Source: Terasakiella brassicae (GTDB taxonomy: Bacteria > Pseudomonadota > Alphaproteobacteria > Rhodospirillales > Terasakiellaceae). Taken from it: 44,357 bases of DNA. Positions 26,107 to 33,894 of the stretch are shown here, one piece after another; the stretch's first letter is position 1; every line of letters starts with the position of its first letter. Both the position numbers and the translations under genes were made by a program. The notes under the pieces are model-generated. The model worked only from the letters and a program-made list of their open reading frames with translations. It had not been told where the DNA came from and did no database searches. The DNA is taken from assembly GCF_014641495.1 (NCBI RefSeq), contig NZ_BMHV01000026.1, positions 1 through 44,357 of the forward strand. Direction: 5' to 3'.

Positions 26107-26187
26107 CTCGCTGAAGCGGCATCCCTCCTTTCAGCATGCACTGATCTCGCCCTCTTTCGGCCCAGTATCCGAAAGAGGGCTTTTTTT
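26107..26187 (+). ncRNA. Candidate small RNA with anti-Shine-Dalgarno loop
   Basis: A possible transcript of about 80 bases, from the predicted start after TATAAA (26096-26101) to the strong terminator at 26149-26187. Hairpin 1 pairs GCTGAA (26110-26115) with TTCAGC (26130-26135) and exposes the loop GCGGCATCCCTCCT. ATCCCTCCTT in this loop is the exact complement of AAGGAGGGAT, the ribosome-binding region of the cytochrome b gene just upstream. Loops with CCUCC motifs are known in alphaproteobacterial small RNAs. It could alternatively be just the 3' untranslated region of the cytochrome operon, or be processed from it. Confidence 0.42.
26149..26187 (+). terminator. Strong rho-independent terminator
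   Basis: The arms GCCCTCTTTCGG and CCGAAAGAGGGC are perfect over 12 bases, with an 8-base loop and a run of seven T residues. It terminates plus-strand transcription, either read-through from the octaheme operon or the candidate small RNA. The minus strand has no T run, so it does not serve the convergent tautomerase gene. Confidence 0.95.
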
Positions 26188-26206
26188 CGCCATAAGAAAG
26201 AAAGAA

Positions 26207-26401
26207 TTATTGTTTTTTATAATCGTCCGTCAACATACCGCTAAAACCCCAGTTCTCATCTGCGATTTCATCAATAACGATATGAATTGTTTCCGGTTTT
26301 TTGCCGAGACGTTCCACTAAACTTTTCGTAATATCTTCAACAAGATGTTTCTTTTGTTCGCGTGAAGCACCTTGCAGGATTTTCACATTTACATAAGGCA
26401 T
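26207..26401 (-). CDS. 4-oxalocrotonate tautomerase family protein
   Basis: The 64-residue product starts MPYVNVKILQGASREQKKHL; after Met removal, Pro1 is the catalytic base of this family. The core KPETIHIVIDEIADENWGFSG is typical. The frame extends 10 codons upstream, but the chosen start is the only one giving an N-terminal proline. The substrate cannot be told; members act on 2-hydroxymuconate or related enols, and many small homologues have unknown roles. It stands alone, convergent with the cytochrome operon. Confidence 0.88.
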   Translation of the reverse strand: MPYVNVKILQGASREQKKHLVEDITKSLVERLGKKPETIHIVIDEIADENWGFSGMLTDDYKKQ

Positions 26402-26598
26402 AAGAGTCTCCAAGAACTGTAAATCTAACATTTTAGATAAAAGATATAATAATCTTTCGTTCCATAGACTTAGTAGGTTTTACGATTTTAACAACAGCAC
26501 GACTGCCCTTTTGTATTGTCTATAAACAATTCACTTTCAGCCAATTTTATGTATATTGCCTGCAAACTTTTTTGCACTTGCGAGTAAAGGAAACTCAG

Positions 26599-27798
26599 AT
26601 GTCCCAGTTTAAAACCTTGAGCGATTATGACGTGGCGGGCAAGCGTGTCTTGTTGCGTGCCGATCTGAACGTCCCGATGAAAGACGGCGTTGTCACCGAC
26701 AGCACGCGCATCGACCGCACATTACCAACCATCGTTGAATTGATGCAAAAAGGTGCACGTATTGTTTTGATCACACACTGGGGCCGCCCGAAAGGCCAGC
26801 GCGTACCGGAAATGACCGTTAAACCAATTGCGGATGCCCTGTCCGCCAAACTTGGGAAGCCCGTTAAGTTTGCAGATGATTGCATCGGGGAAGAAGCCGA
26901 AGCAATCGTTAATTCCCTCTCCGATACCGAAGTCTGTGTTCTGGAAAACCTGCGCTATTACAAAGAAGAAACCGATAACGACACAGCCTTTGCCGAAAAA
27001 CTGGCAAAACTGGGCGATATCTATGTGAATGATGCGTTTTCATGCGCACACCGTGCCCATGCCTCAACCGAGGCCCTCGCCCGTCTGCTGCCCTCTGCCG
27101 CAGGTCGATTGATGCAAGCGGAACTGGAAGCCTTGTCCGGCGCGCTCGATGCACCACAACGCCCATTGGCGGCCCTTGTCGGGGGCGCAAAAGTATCCAC
27201 AAAACTTGATGTACTCAACAACCTGTCTGCCAAGGTCGATATGCTGATCATCGGCGGCGGAATGGCCAATACGTTCCTGAACGCCAAAGGGATCAACATC
27301 GGTAATTCCCTGTGTGAACATGATTTGGCAGATACCGCACGCGACATCATCGCAGCGGCAGAAAAAAACGGCTGTGAAATCGTCCTGCCCATCGACGGGG
27401 TTGTTGCCAAGGAATTTGCCGCCCATGCCGAAAACCGCATCGTGAACCTCGCCGATGGGGTCAATGACGACGAAATGATTTTGGACGTTGGCCCGGCATC
27501 CGTTGCAGATGTAAAAGCCCGTCTTGCCAATTGCAAAACAATCGTCTGGAACGGCCCGATGGGTGCCTTTGAAATTGAACCGTTCGATGCCGGTACAAAC
27601 GGGGCCGCCCAAGCTGCCGCCGAACTGACCAAGGCCGGTTCGCTGGTTTCTGTCGCGGGCGGGGGCGATACCGTTGCCGCCCTTGATCATGCCGGGGCGA
27701 AAGACGACTTCACCTATATCTCCACCGCAGGCGGTGCCTTCCTTGAATGGTTGGAAGGCAAAGTATTGCCCGGCGTCGAAGTCTTGCGCATCCAGTAA
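26599..27798 (+). CDS. pgk: Phosphoglycerate kinase
   Basis: A 399-residue glycolytic and gluconeogenic kinase (1,3-bisphosphoglycerate + ADP to 3-phosphoglycerate + ATP). Motifs: RADLNVPM near residue 20, HWGRPKGQRVPEM, FSCAHRAHAS, GGAKVSTKLDVL, and the C-terminal GGGDTVAALDHAG and STAGGAFLEWLEGK. AAAGGAAA precedes the ATG at 26599; the frame is open 9 codons farther upstream but without such a site. It is not next to gap or fba here. Confidence 0.97.
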   Translation: MSQFKTLSDYDVAGKRVLLRADLNVPMKDGVVTDSTRIDRTLPTIVELMQKGARIVLITHWGRPKGQRVPEMTVKPIADALSAKLGKPVKFADDCIGEEAEAIVNSLSDTEVCVLENLRYYKEETDNDTAFAEKLAKLGDIYVNDAFSCAHRAHASTEALARLLPSAAGRLMQAELEALSGALDAPQRPLAALVGGAKVSTKLDVLNNLSAKVDMLIIGGGMANTFLNAKGINIGNSLCEHDLADTARDIIAAAEKNGCEIVLPIDGVVAKEFAAHAENRIVNLADGVNDDEMILDVGPASVADVKARLANCKTIVWNGPMGAFEIEPFDAGTNGAAQAAAELTKAGSLVSVAGGGDTVAALDHAGAKDDFTYISTAGGAFLEWLEGKVLPGVEVLRIQ

Positions 27799-27875
27799 CT
27801 CCAATAAAAGCCGCTCCGGCTTTGTTTAAGCAGGGGCGGCTACTTTCTTCATCACACCGGAACCATATCAAAACA

Positions 27876-28778
27876 ATGATAAAAGTCTCTTTTGTTGTAA
27901 CCGTCTATAACAAAGCTCCGTTCTTGCCCGGTGTGATTGACGCGTTGAAAAACCAACAGGGGGATTTTGAACGCGAATATGTCTTTGTCAATGACGGGTC
28001 CACCGACAATTCGTGGGATATCGTCAAATCCGAAACAGCAGGCCTACCCCATGTTGTTCTTATCGATCAAGTTAATCAAGGTGTCGCGATTGCGACCAAC
28101 AACGGCGTGCGCGCCGCCAGTGGTGATTTGATCAAACTTGTCGATTCCGACGACATTCTTGCGCCCTTTTGTTGTCAACTCCTCATACAAACCCTGCAAG
28201 ACAGCAACAGCGACTTTGTCTTTGCCATTTCAGGGGAACATGAAGACACACCTGTTTTCGAAGACCCGGCCAACCCGGAAGTGGTCATCTTTGACGATTC
28301 CCTGCTCAGCGTTATTAAACACGGGTACGCCCGCGTCAGTCATTGCCTGTTCAAAAAAGACGTGTTTGATCGTGCCCAAGGCTGTGATGAACGGATCTTT
28401 TCACAGGATCATTCCTTGTTTATCCGCCTGAGCACACATGGCAAACTTGCACAGGTTCGCCATATTGTCTGTTCCTCACCACGGGATGAACCGGGCCGTA
28501 TTATGAATAATAATGCCCAAGTCGTACATGATGCGACCCTTGCCCTTGCCTATCACCTGCAGGACAATCCGCAACTGGATACCCAACATATCAAAGCCGC
28601 CCAGAAAAAGATCACATCGCGCATCTGGAAATGGGCAAAACGGGAATTGGGCATGAACTATTTCAATCGCGCCTTTTGGCTGTTCACCCTGTCACGATGC
28701 GGTGTGGCTTTATCGGCAACAGAACTGGTTGAACAATGCGCGGTCTTTCGTGAAGGCGCTAATATTCGCCGTCCTTAA
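27876..28778 (+). CDS. Family 2 glycosyltransferase
   Basis: A 300-residue GT-A-fold protein. It begins MIKVSFVVTVYNKAPFLPGV and contains VFVNDGSTDNSWDIV and LVDSDDILAPF, where D-x-D-like acidic residues bind the nucleotide sugar and metal. The C-terminal third is helical with no membrane span, so it is cytoplasmic. The frame is open from 27747, inside pgk, but the ATG at 27876 gives the family-typical start. It probably acts in surface polysaccharide or lipopolysaccharide synthesis, as does the GT9 gene nearby; the acceptor is unknown. Confidence 0.88.
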   Translation: MIKVSFVVTVYNKAPFLPGVIDALKNQQGDFEREYVFVNDGSTDNSWDIVKSETAGLPHVVLIDQVNQGVAIATNNGVRAASGDLIKLVDSDDILAPFCCQLLIQTLQDSNSDFVFAISGEHEDTPVFEDPANPEVVIFDDSLLSVIKHGYARVSHCLFKKDVFDRAQGCDERIFSQDHSLFIRLSTHGKLAQVRHIVCSSPRDEPGRIMNNNAQVVHDATLALAYHLQDNPQLDTQHIKAAQKKITSRIWKWAKRELGMNYFNRAFWLFTLSRCGVALSATELVEQCAVFREGANIRRP

Positions 28779-28785
28779 GTTGCTT

Positions 28786-28998
28786 TCATTCTTGTTTGTC
28801 GAGCATTTCATTAAATTGCGTCAGGCATCTTTCATCCGCACGATGCATGCTCATAAACAAAATTTTCAGCATGATCAGCATACCGACCAACACCCCGGCC
28901 CCCAGCAAAACGATATAGACGAACATGGCGTTGCCACTATCGCTGGTCAATTGTGCCAGAAACGGAACCGTCTCGTTGATTTTATCCAAATCAAACAT
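28786..28998 (-). CDS. Small single-span membrane protein downstream of the GT9 gene
   Basis: A 70-residue protein with one strong helix (about 27-50, AMFVYIVLLGAGVLVGMLIM) and charged ends. I do not recognise the family. It begins 3 bases after the stop of the glycosyltransferase gene, and GGAATGTGAGAA supplies the ribosome-binding site, so the two are translationally linked. A role beside the glycosyltransferase at the membrane is only inferred. Confidence 0.6.
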   Translation of the reverse strand: MFDLDKINETVPFLAQLTSDSGNAMFVYIVLLGAGVLVGMLIMLKILFMSMHRADERCLTQFNEMLDKQE

Positions 28999-29001
28999 TT
29001 C

Positions 29002-29964
29002 TCACATTCCTTCTTTTGAGGCGCAGGCCTGCCATAATTCAACGGCCCCGTCATATGCCATATCGACGCTGAGACTATCCATCAAACTATCGGTCTTTTC
29101 ATGGTCAAAATTTTCACCAAATAAATCCAAAAATGGCGTTGCCGTTCGAACGGTTGCACAATGTGCCCCCCACGGGCCATATAATTTTTCCTGCGTTGGC
29201 CCAAACAGGCCCAGCGTGGGAATGCGCGCGGCACAGGCCATATGCATCAAACCACTGTCATTTCCAACAAAAAAAGCACACCGTTTTAAACAGGCATAGA
29301 CCGTTGGCAAGTCAAGCTCACCGATTAAATCTATCTTTTGGGTTTCATCCAAACCTTCAATCAATTTTTCTGCCTGCGCACGTTCTGAAACATGCCCAAA
29401 CAGCGCTATTTTTGCCCCGGAAAACGGCCCTGTTTTTGCGGTCAAACGCTGAACAAGTTCCAGAAAATATTCTGCCCGCCACGTTTTACCCCGCCAGTTC
29501 GCCGTTGGTCCGACAGCAAGGATCATGTCATTGGCCGGTAATAACCTATCCGCCCTTTGTTCGTGTTTTTCATTTGTCCATAAAACCGGGCCACGCGGCG
29601 GATTTAATTTTAACAGGCTGGAAAACAATTCAACCCGGTGTGTTTGCTTATCATCATGGTGCAGGTGTGTCCCGCGCAACGTTGGGAATAGATAGGTAAT
29701 CGGCCCATTGCGTAAATCAATCACGCGGTGCCACCATGTAAAACCACACTCTTTCCAAAGATCAATCCAATGCATGGATCGTTTCTTTTTGGTCATAATC
29801 AGGACGCGCTCAACCTGTGGGGTTGCCTCAAACAAAGGGGCGGCAACAGGCCCGCATGCAATTGTAAATTTTGCCTGCGGATAACGTTCAAGCAAATAAT
29901 CCAGAATGCCTGTGGAAAGAACGGCATCGCCGATCCGTGTGGAGGTAATAAAAAGAATGCGCAT
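29002..29964 (-). CDS. Family 9 glycosyltransferase (heptosyltransferase-like)
   Basis: A 320-residue GT-B protein of the heptosyltransferase family. The N-terminus MRILFITSTRIGDAVLSTGI is classic for WaaC/WaaF. AVGPTANWRGKTW and the C-terminal donor-site motif FVGNDSGLMHMACAARIPTL are present, as is GLFGPT. It probably adds heptose or a related sugar to lipopolysaccharide core on the cytoplasmic face. The acceptor cannot be determined. Confidence 0.9.
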   Translation of the reverse strand: MRILFITSTRIGDAVLSTGILDYLLERYPQAKFTIACGPVAAPLFEATPQVERVLIMTKKKRSMHWIDLWKECGFTWWHRVIDLRNGPITYLFPTLRGTHLHHDDKQTHRVELFSSLLKLNPPRGPVLWTNEKHEQRADRLLPANDMILAVGPTANWRGKTWRAEYFLELVQRLTAKTGPFSGAKIALFGHVSERAQAEKLIEGLDETQKIDLIGELDLPTVYACLKRCAFFVGNDSGLMHMACAARIPTLGLFGPTQEKLYGPWGAHCATVRTATPFLDLFGENFDHEKTDSLMDSLSVDMAYDGAVELWQACASKEGM

Positions 29965-30067
29965 CGTTCTTCAAGATAGACCCGAATAAAAACAACGCGA
30001 CCATAGCGCCAAAGCGGCGCATTGGCTACCATCTATTTCCCATTTCACAAGGGAAATCACATGCAGC

Positions 30068-30427
30068 TTAATAGGAAATCAATTCCTGACGATTGTGATG
30101 CAGTTCAATATGGTTCATCAGATAAGCCACCGCATCAACACGTTCCGCATTGGACAATTTTTCCATTTTCTTACCCATGCGGCGTTCAATATCCCCTAAC
30201 AAACGAATGGGATCGTTATCACTGCTGCGGGAAGCCACAATAATCAAACGCGACAAATGATCCATGCTGACCGATGGCATCATGTGCTGATAGACCCAAA
30301 CACCACTGAAAACACTAAAAATAAGCGCGAGTCCCGCAAGAGAAACAACCAATGAGCGTTTTTTCTTGCGCTTTTTGGCATTTACGTCGAGCTTTGCCAA
30401 TGCGCCCTGAATGTTTTGATCAAGCAT
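30068..30427 (-). CDS. Hypothetical membrane-anchored protein
   Basis: A 119-residue protein. The start MLDQNIQGALAKLDVNAKKR is preceded by AAGGTG; the frame is open upstream to 30505 without a site. A very basic stretch (KKRKKKR) precedes one helix (about 25-46), so topology is N-in with a periplasmic domain rich in charged residues (SNAERVDAVAYLMNHIE). No family recognised. It lies between the GT9 gene and the divergent GNAT gene. Confidence 0.6.
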   Translation of the reverse strand: MLDQNIQGALAKLDVNAKKRKKKRSLVVSLAGLALIFSVFSGVWVYQHMMPSVSMDHLSRLIIVASRSSDNDPIRLLGDIERRMGKKMEKLSNAERVDAVAYLMNHIELHHNRQELISY

Positions 30428-30554
30428 ATTACACCTTACAGTAACCATATCATATATTCTTGCCCACCATTTGAGTATTATTATAGATTGTGAACTGCCA
30501 TGCAATAATATTTTTTGTACATTTTTATCTCTTAAGCAAGAAAAGGAGATAGAA

Positions 30555-31112
30555 ATGCTTAATATACGTGTAGCAACTCAAGATGATGTCGCTGACATTG
30601 CAGAAATTCACGAAATTTGTTGGCGCCATGCCTATGGCTTTATGCCCGAGGAAGTCTTGTCCAATCGGGATCGATCTTACCGCTTCCAGCAATGGCAACG
30701 CTGGTTTGATGAAGATCGCCCCAATAAAAACGAAGCCCTGTTCGTGTTTGAAGATGACAACAAACCTGTGGGCTTTTGCATGTGCAAACCAAATGACGAC
30801 GATATGTTGATCGGCGCAAAAGGCGAATTACATGCATTGTATGTCTTACCGCAATATCGGACATTTGGCGTCAGCTATCTGGCCATCAGTACCCTTTCTA
30901 AATATTTGGTTGAACGAGGTCTTGCCCCTTTATGTTGCTGGGCTTTTCAGGAAAACAAAATTTGGCGGTGGTACGAACGCCTTGGTTTCAAGCGTATGAT
31001 TGCCAGAAACCGGAGAATTAATAACGTTGATGTCCCCGAGTTCGGTATGGTTCATTTCGAGCCCAATAAACTGATCGAACTGACCGAACGTCAACTCCAG
31101 CGCGCAAACTAA
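30555..31112 (+). CDS. GNAT family N-acetyltransferase
   Basis: A 185-residue protein beginning MLNIRVATQDDVADIAEIHE, the typical beta1-alpha1 region, with GELHALYVLPQYRTFGVSYLA at the acetyl-CoA pyrophosphate loop (here Q-Y-R-T-F-G-V, a diverged Q/RxxGxG/A motif) and CWAFQENKIWRWYERLGFKR at the end. AAAGGAGAT lies 5 bases before the ATG. The substrate is unknown. A terminator follows at once. Confidence 0.85.
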   Translation: MLNIRVATQDDVADIAEIHEICWRHAYGFMPEEVLSNRDRSYRFQQWQRWFDEDRPNKNEALFVFEDDNKPVGFCMCKPNDDDMLIGAKGELHALYVLPQYRTFGVSYLAISTLSKYLVERGLAPLCCWAFQENKIWRWYERLGFKRMIARNRRINNVDVPEFGMVHFEPNKLIELTERQLQRAN

Positions 31113-31120
31113 GCGGGCCA

Positions 31121-31161
31121 GATGCCTGTGTCGGATTATACCGGCACAGGCATCTTTTTTT
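31121..31161 (+). terminator. Rho-independent terminator after the GNAT gene
   Basis: GATGCCTGTGTCGG pairs with CCGGCACAGGCATC (one T-G wobble) around a 6-base loop, followed by seven T residues. It overlaps the last bases of the convergent XRE gene. Confidence 0.93.
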
Positions 31162-31585
31162 ATTGCCCCAGACGTCGCAAGGTAAAATCAATGATGTTTG
31201 AAATATCACTGTCTTCACCCTCTTTTTTGATACCGCTGTCGCGTACCATCGCATCATATATTTCCATAAAGGCATCGGCATACAGTTCCGGGTCTTCATC
31301 CGTATCATTTCGTTTGCATAAAAAATACGCAACATTCCACATCAACATACGGTTCAGTGCCACATCCTGACTTTGGTCGCGCATCATCGTCCCGCGCCCA
31401 TCAACCAGCCAGTTCAAATTAAAACCCATATTGAGCAAAGCTTGCAAAACTTCACCTTTGGGAACTTTTCCGTACTCATAGCCCTGAACGGACCCTAAAG
31501 ACACCCCCAAACGGTCTGCAAATTCTTTCTGAGTCACACCCAAATTTTTACGTATTTCCGTAAATCGCTGACCGATATCTTTCAT
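31160..31585 (-). CDS. XRE-family regulator, phage CI-repressor-like
   Basis: A 141-residue protein. The helix-turn-helix is in RFTEIRKNLGVTQKEFADRL and GVSLGSVQGYEYGKV (about residues 7-42). The following FNLNWLVDGRGTMMR matches the linker of phage-CI-type HTH proteins. The rest (60-141) is a helical domain of unknown type without a visible peptidase site. It is divergent from the second XRE gene across 332 bases and is the first of three regulators in a row. Confidence 0.85.
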   Translation of the reverse strand: MKDIGQRFTEIRKNLGVTQKEFADRLGVSLGSVQGYEYGKVPKGEVLQALLNMGFNLNWLVDGRGTMMRDQSQDVALNRMLMWNVAYFLCKRNDTDEDPELYADAFMEIYDAMVRDSGIKKEGEDSDISNIIDFTLRRLGQ

Positions 31586-31917
31586 ATTCCAACCTATTGA
31601 AAACCTTGCAATACCAACAATTTAAATATATGTTAAGCCTGCTGAACAGAGGTATTTTCGAACTATTGGTTGTAGTCTCTACACCCTGAGTTTCTGAATT
31701 CCTCTTAAGACTGCTTTCAATGTACGCCCACAAGTGTATCACGAAAACCTTCATCGTTTTTAACGAAAACAGTCTTGAACAGCTATAAAAATCTTTATAT
31801 CGAAATGCATTTTTGCAGTCCGATATAATAAAATTCTGGCGCTGGATTGTGTAAGAGAGAGATTGCACATGCGTGCAAGAATAAAAATATGGTGCGAATA
31901 GAAACGAGTAGATAACA
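31586..31917. other. 332-base region between divergent XRE genes
   Basis: No credible protein gene. The region is AT-rich and contains short inverted repeats: TCGTT-TTT-AACGA near 31754-31766 and TTGCAC-ATGC-GTGCAA at 31863-31878. A GTGTAT at 31734-31739 repeats the half-site found before the third XRE gene. These are reasonable operator candidates, and both divergent promoters must lie here. Confidence 0.5.
31863..31878. promoter_or_regulatory. Inverted repeat upstream of the second XRE gene
   Basis: TTGCAC-ATGC-GTGCAA has perfect 6-base arms and a 4-base centre. It sits 39 bases before the ATG at 31918, a position suited to autoregulation by a dimeric HTH protein. Confidence 0.45.
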
Positions 31918-32376
31918 ATGAGCAGACGACCACCAAGAACCAGCCCCGACCCAATCGATAAATATGTAGGTTCCCGTGTCCGCGCACGTCGTGTCGGATT
32001 ACGCATTTCGCAAACCAAACTCGGCGATTCCATCGGTGTGACCTTCCAGCAGGTTCAAAAATATGAAAATGGAACCAACCGTATTGGCGCCAGCAACCTT
32101 TATAAAATTGCACGCCAGCTTGGGGTTGATGTGTCCTACTTCTTTCAGGAAATGCCGGAAGATTTGTATGAAGCCTCTCACGCAGACCCTTACGGGTTGA
32201 GCGAGCCTCTTGCCGAGCCATTTGACAGCGACCCGCTTTCTTCACGCGATTCCATTTCGCTGGTCCACGATTTTCACCGCATCCCCGATGACATATTGCG
32301 TCAACGCATGGGGCAATTCATGCGGGCATTGGCCAATAGCCTGACGGATACACCGCACGAAGAAGAAAATTTTTAA
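31918..32376 (+). CDS. XRE-family transcriptional regulator
   Basis: A 152-residue protein. The HTH lies in VGSRVRARRVGLRISQTKLG, GVTFQQVQKYENGTNRIGAS and NLYKIARQLGVDVSYFFQEM (about 17-75), the standard alphaproteobacterial SinR-like form. The C-terminal half is acidic and variable, ending in a helix (LRQRMGQFMRALANSL). It resembles the third XRE protein in both HTH and the V-D-V-S-Y-F-F / V-N-V-N-Y-F-F element, so the two may be old duplicates. Confidence 0.92.
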   Translation: MSRRPPRTSPDPIDKYVGSRVRARRVGLRISQTKLGDSIGVTFQQVQKYENGTNRIGASNLYKIARQLGVDVSYFFQEMPEDLYEASHADPYGLSEPLAEPFDSDPLSSRDSISLVHDFHRIPDDILRQRMGQFMRALANSLTDTPHEEENF

Positions 32377-32475
32377 CATCCCCGTCTATAAAACACTAAA
32401 TAGTAGTAAAATATTGAACAACCCTATTAAAAGGTGAATATTCGGTTGGCGCGCTTGGCTTTCGTGATATACAAC

Positions 32476-32514
32476 AGAGGTGTATTTTTTATTTCATACA
32501 CCTCTTTAGTGTAT
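32476..32514. promoter_or_regulatory. Array of three GTGTAT half-sites upstream of the third XRE gene
   Basis: AGAGGTGTA (32476-32484) and TACACCTCT (32497-32505) form a perfect 9-base inverted repeat with a 12-base spacer. ATACAC (32496-32501) also pairs with GTGTAT (32509-32514) with a 7-base spacer. The array ends just before the AGGGAG ribosome-binding site, so a protein bound here would block transcription or translation start. Likely an autoregulatory operator. Confidence 0.55.
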
Positions 32515-32528
32515 TGCAGGGAGCTACC

Positions 32529-32936
32529 ATGTCTCAAGACCCACAAGGACCAAACCCTATCAATCTGGGCATTGGTCGTCGACTCCGCCTGAAACGTGAA
32601 ATTGCGGGCTTAACGCAAAGTGCCTTAGGACAGAAAATAGACGTCTCGCGCATCAAAATCGGCCAATATGAATCCGGGCAAATCCCAATCCCCGCTTCAA
32701 AGCTCTTTTTGCTGGCACAGGTTTTCAACGTAAATGTAAATTACTTTTTTAAAGCCGACGATCAAACACCTGCCTTGGCGGAGTTTGAAGATATTGATCC
32801 GCTTCTCAACAAACTTTCCATTTCGTTGCTCAAGGATTTTGAGCAACTTGACCAGCCGGAAGTTCGCCAAAGTCTGGCAGCCGTAATGGAACGCGCCGCA
32901 GAGCTTTTGAACGAAAACAACAAAAACACAAAATAG
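32529..32936 (+). CDS. XRE-family transcriptional regulator
   Basis: A 135-residue protein. The HTH is in IGRRLRLKREIAGLTQSALG, DVSRIKIGQYESGQIPIPAS and KLFLLAQVFNVNVNYFFKAD (about 15-71). A helical C-terminus follows (LSISLLKDFEQLDQPEVRQS). The ATG at 32529 follows AGGGAGCTACC; five codons of open frame precede it. It is convergent with ubiA, with only one base between the stop codons. Confidence 0.9.
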   Translation: MSQDPQGPNPINLGIGRRLRLKREIAGLTQSALGQKIDVSRIKIGQYESGQIPIPASKLFLLAQVFNVNVNYFFKADDQTPALAEFEDIDPLLNKLSISLLKDFEQLDQPEVRQSLAAVMERAAELLNENNKNTK

Positions 32937-32937
32937 A

Positions 32938-33870
32938 TTAAAGCGATATATTGCCCATCAGGAAAGCGCCTAACAGCAACCAGCCGAACCATTTGTTGGA
33001 TTTAAAAATCATCAGGCAAGTCGGGGCATCATGAATATCGACTGTTCTAACCTGCCAGATCAGATGGGCAACCGGGGCACATAAACCGATATAGAACAAA
33101 GGTCCGGTTTGCGCCAAATAACCCGCCAACACGACCAACCCGGTTGTCATGGTATAGAAAAAATAAAGCGCCGGTACGGTTTTTTCCCCCAATCTCAGGG
33201 CAGAAGACTTAATACCGATTAAAATATCATCTTCCTTATCCTGATGGGCATAAATTGTATCGTATCCCAAGGTCCAGAATAGCCCGGCAAAATAAAGGCA
33301 AACCGCCGACCACGCCAGCCTACCGTCAACGGCACTCCAACCCACCAAGGCCCCCCAGTTAAAGGTCAACCCAAGGACGACCTGCGGCCAGTAGGTCCAG
33401 CGTTTGCAAAACGGATAAATAAAGACCAACCCCAACGAGACACTGGCCAGAACAACCGTGTACCAATTAAATTGCAGCAAAACACTCAAGCCGATCAGGC
33501 ACAGAACCCCCATAAAGAGAGCGGCCTGCAACGGACTGACATCGCCATTGGGAATGGGGCGCGTTGCGGTGCGGGCCACCTTGCCATCAAAATTTCGGTC
33601 CGCCAGATCATTCATTACACATCCGGCCCCGCGCATCACAAAGGCCCCGATTGCAAATAAAACCGCAAAATACAGATTGGGAACCCCACTGGAGGCCAAG
33701 GCCAAAGACCAGAAACACGGCAGCAATAACAACCATGTCCCGATGGGACGGTCTGCCCGCATTAAAATCAAATAAGGACGCACGGCCTGCGGCATTTGCC
33801 CGACCCAGCCGTGATACACGATGTCTGTACGGTTTATGTCGATACTGTTTTGCATGCCTCTTTCATACAC
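32938..33870 (-). CDS. ubiA: 4-hydroxybenzoate polyprenyltransferase
   Basis: A 310-residue inner-membrane prenyltransferase of ubiquinone synthesis with about eight helices. The two aspartate-rich motifs are NDLADRNFDGKVARTATRPI and YDTIYAHQDKEDDILIGIKS, binding Mg-polyprenyl diphosphate. The start is uncertain: the first Met is used, and another five codons later (33855) is equally possible because neither has a well-spaced ribosome-binding site. Confidence 0.94.
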   Translation of the reverse strand: MYERGMQNSIDINRTDIVYHGWVGQMPQAVRPYLILMRADRPIGTWLLLLPCFWSLALASSGVPNLYFAVLFAIGAFVMRGAGCVMNDLADRNFDGKVARTATRPIPNGDVSPLQAALFMGVLCLIGLSVLLQFNWYTVVLASVSLGLVFIYPFCKRWTYWPQVVLGLTFNWGALVGWSAVDGRLAWSAVCLYFAGLFWTLGYDTIYAHQDKEDDILIGIKSSALRLGEKTVPALYFFYTMTTGLVVLAGYLAQTGPLFYIGLCAPVAHLIWQVRTVDIHDAPTCLMIFKSNKWFGWLLLGAFLMGNISL

Positions 33871-33894
33871 GTTTTCACATGTCGGAGAAAGAGG

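Noticed and set aside
30029-30062. Hairpin TTTCCC/GGGAAA as a terminator after the 30068 gene
   Set aside because: Stem is only 6 bp and no T run follows on the minus strand.
31548-32033. 161-codon open frame on the minus strand across the XRE intergenic region
   Set aside because: It overlaps the start of the second XRE gene antisense and the first XRE gene start; its product is Ser/Thr/Arg/Phe-rich with no domain, as expected for a shadow frame.
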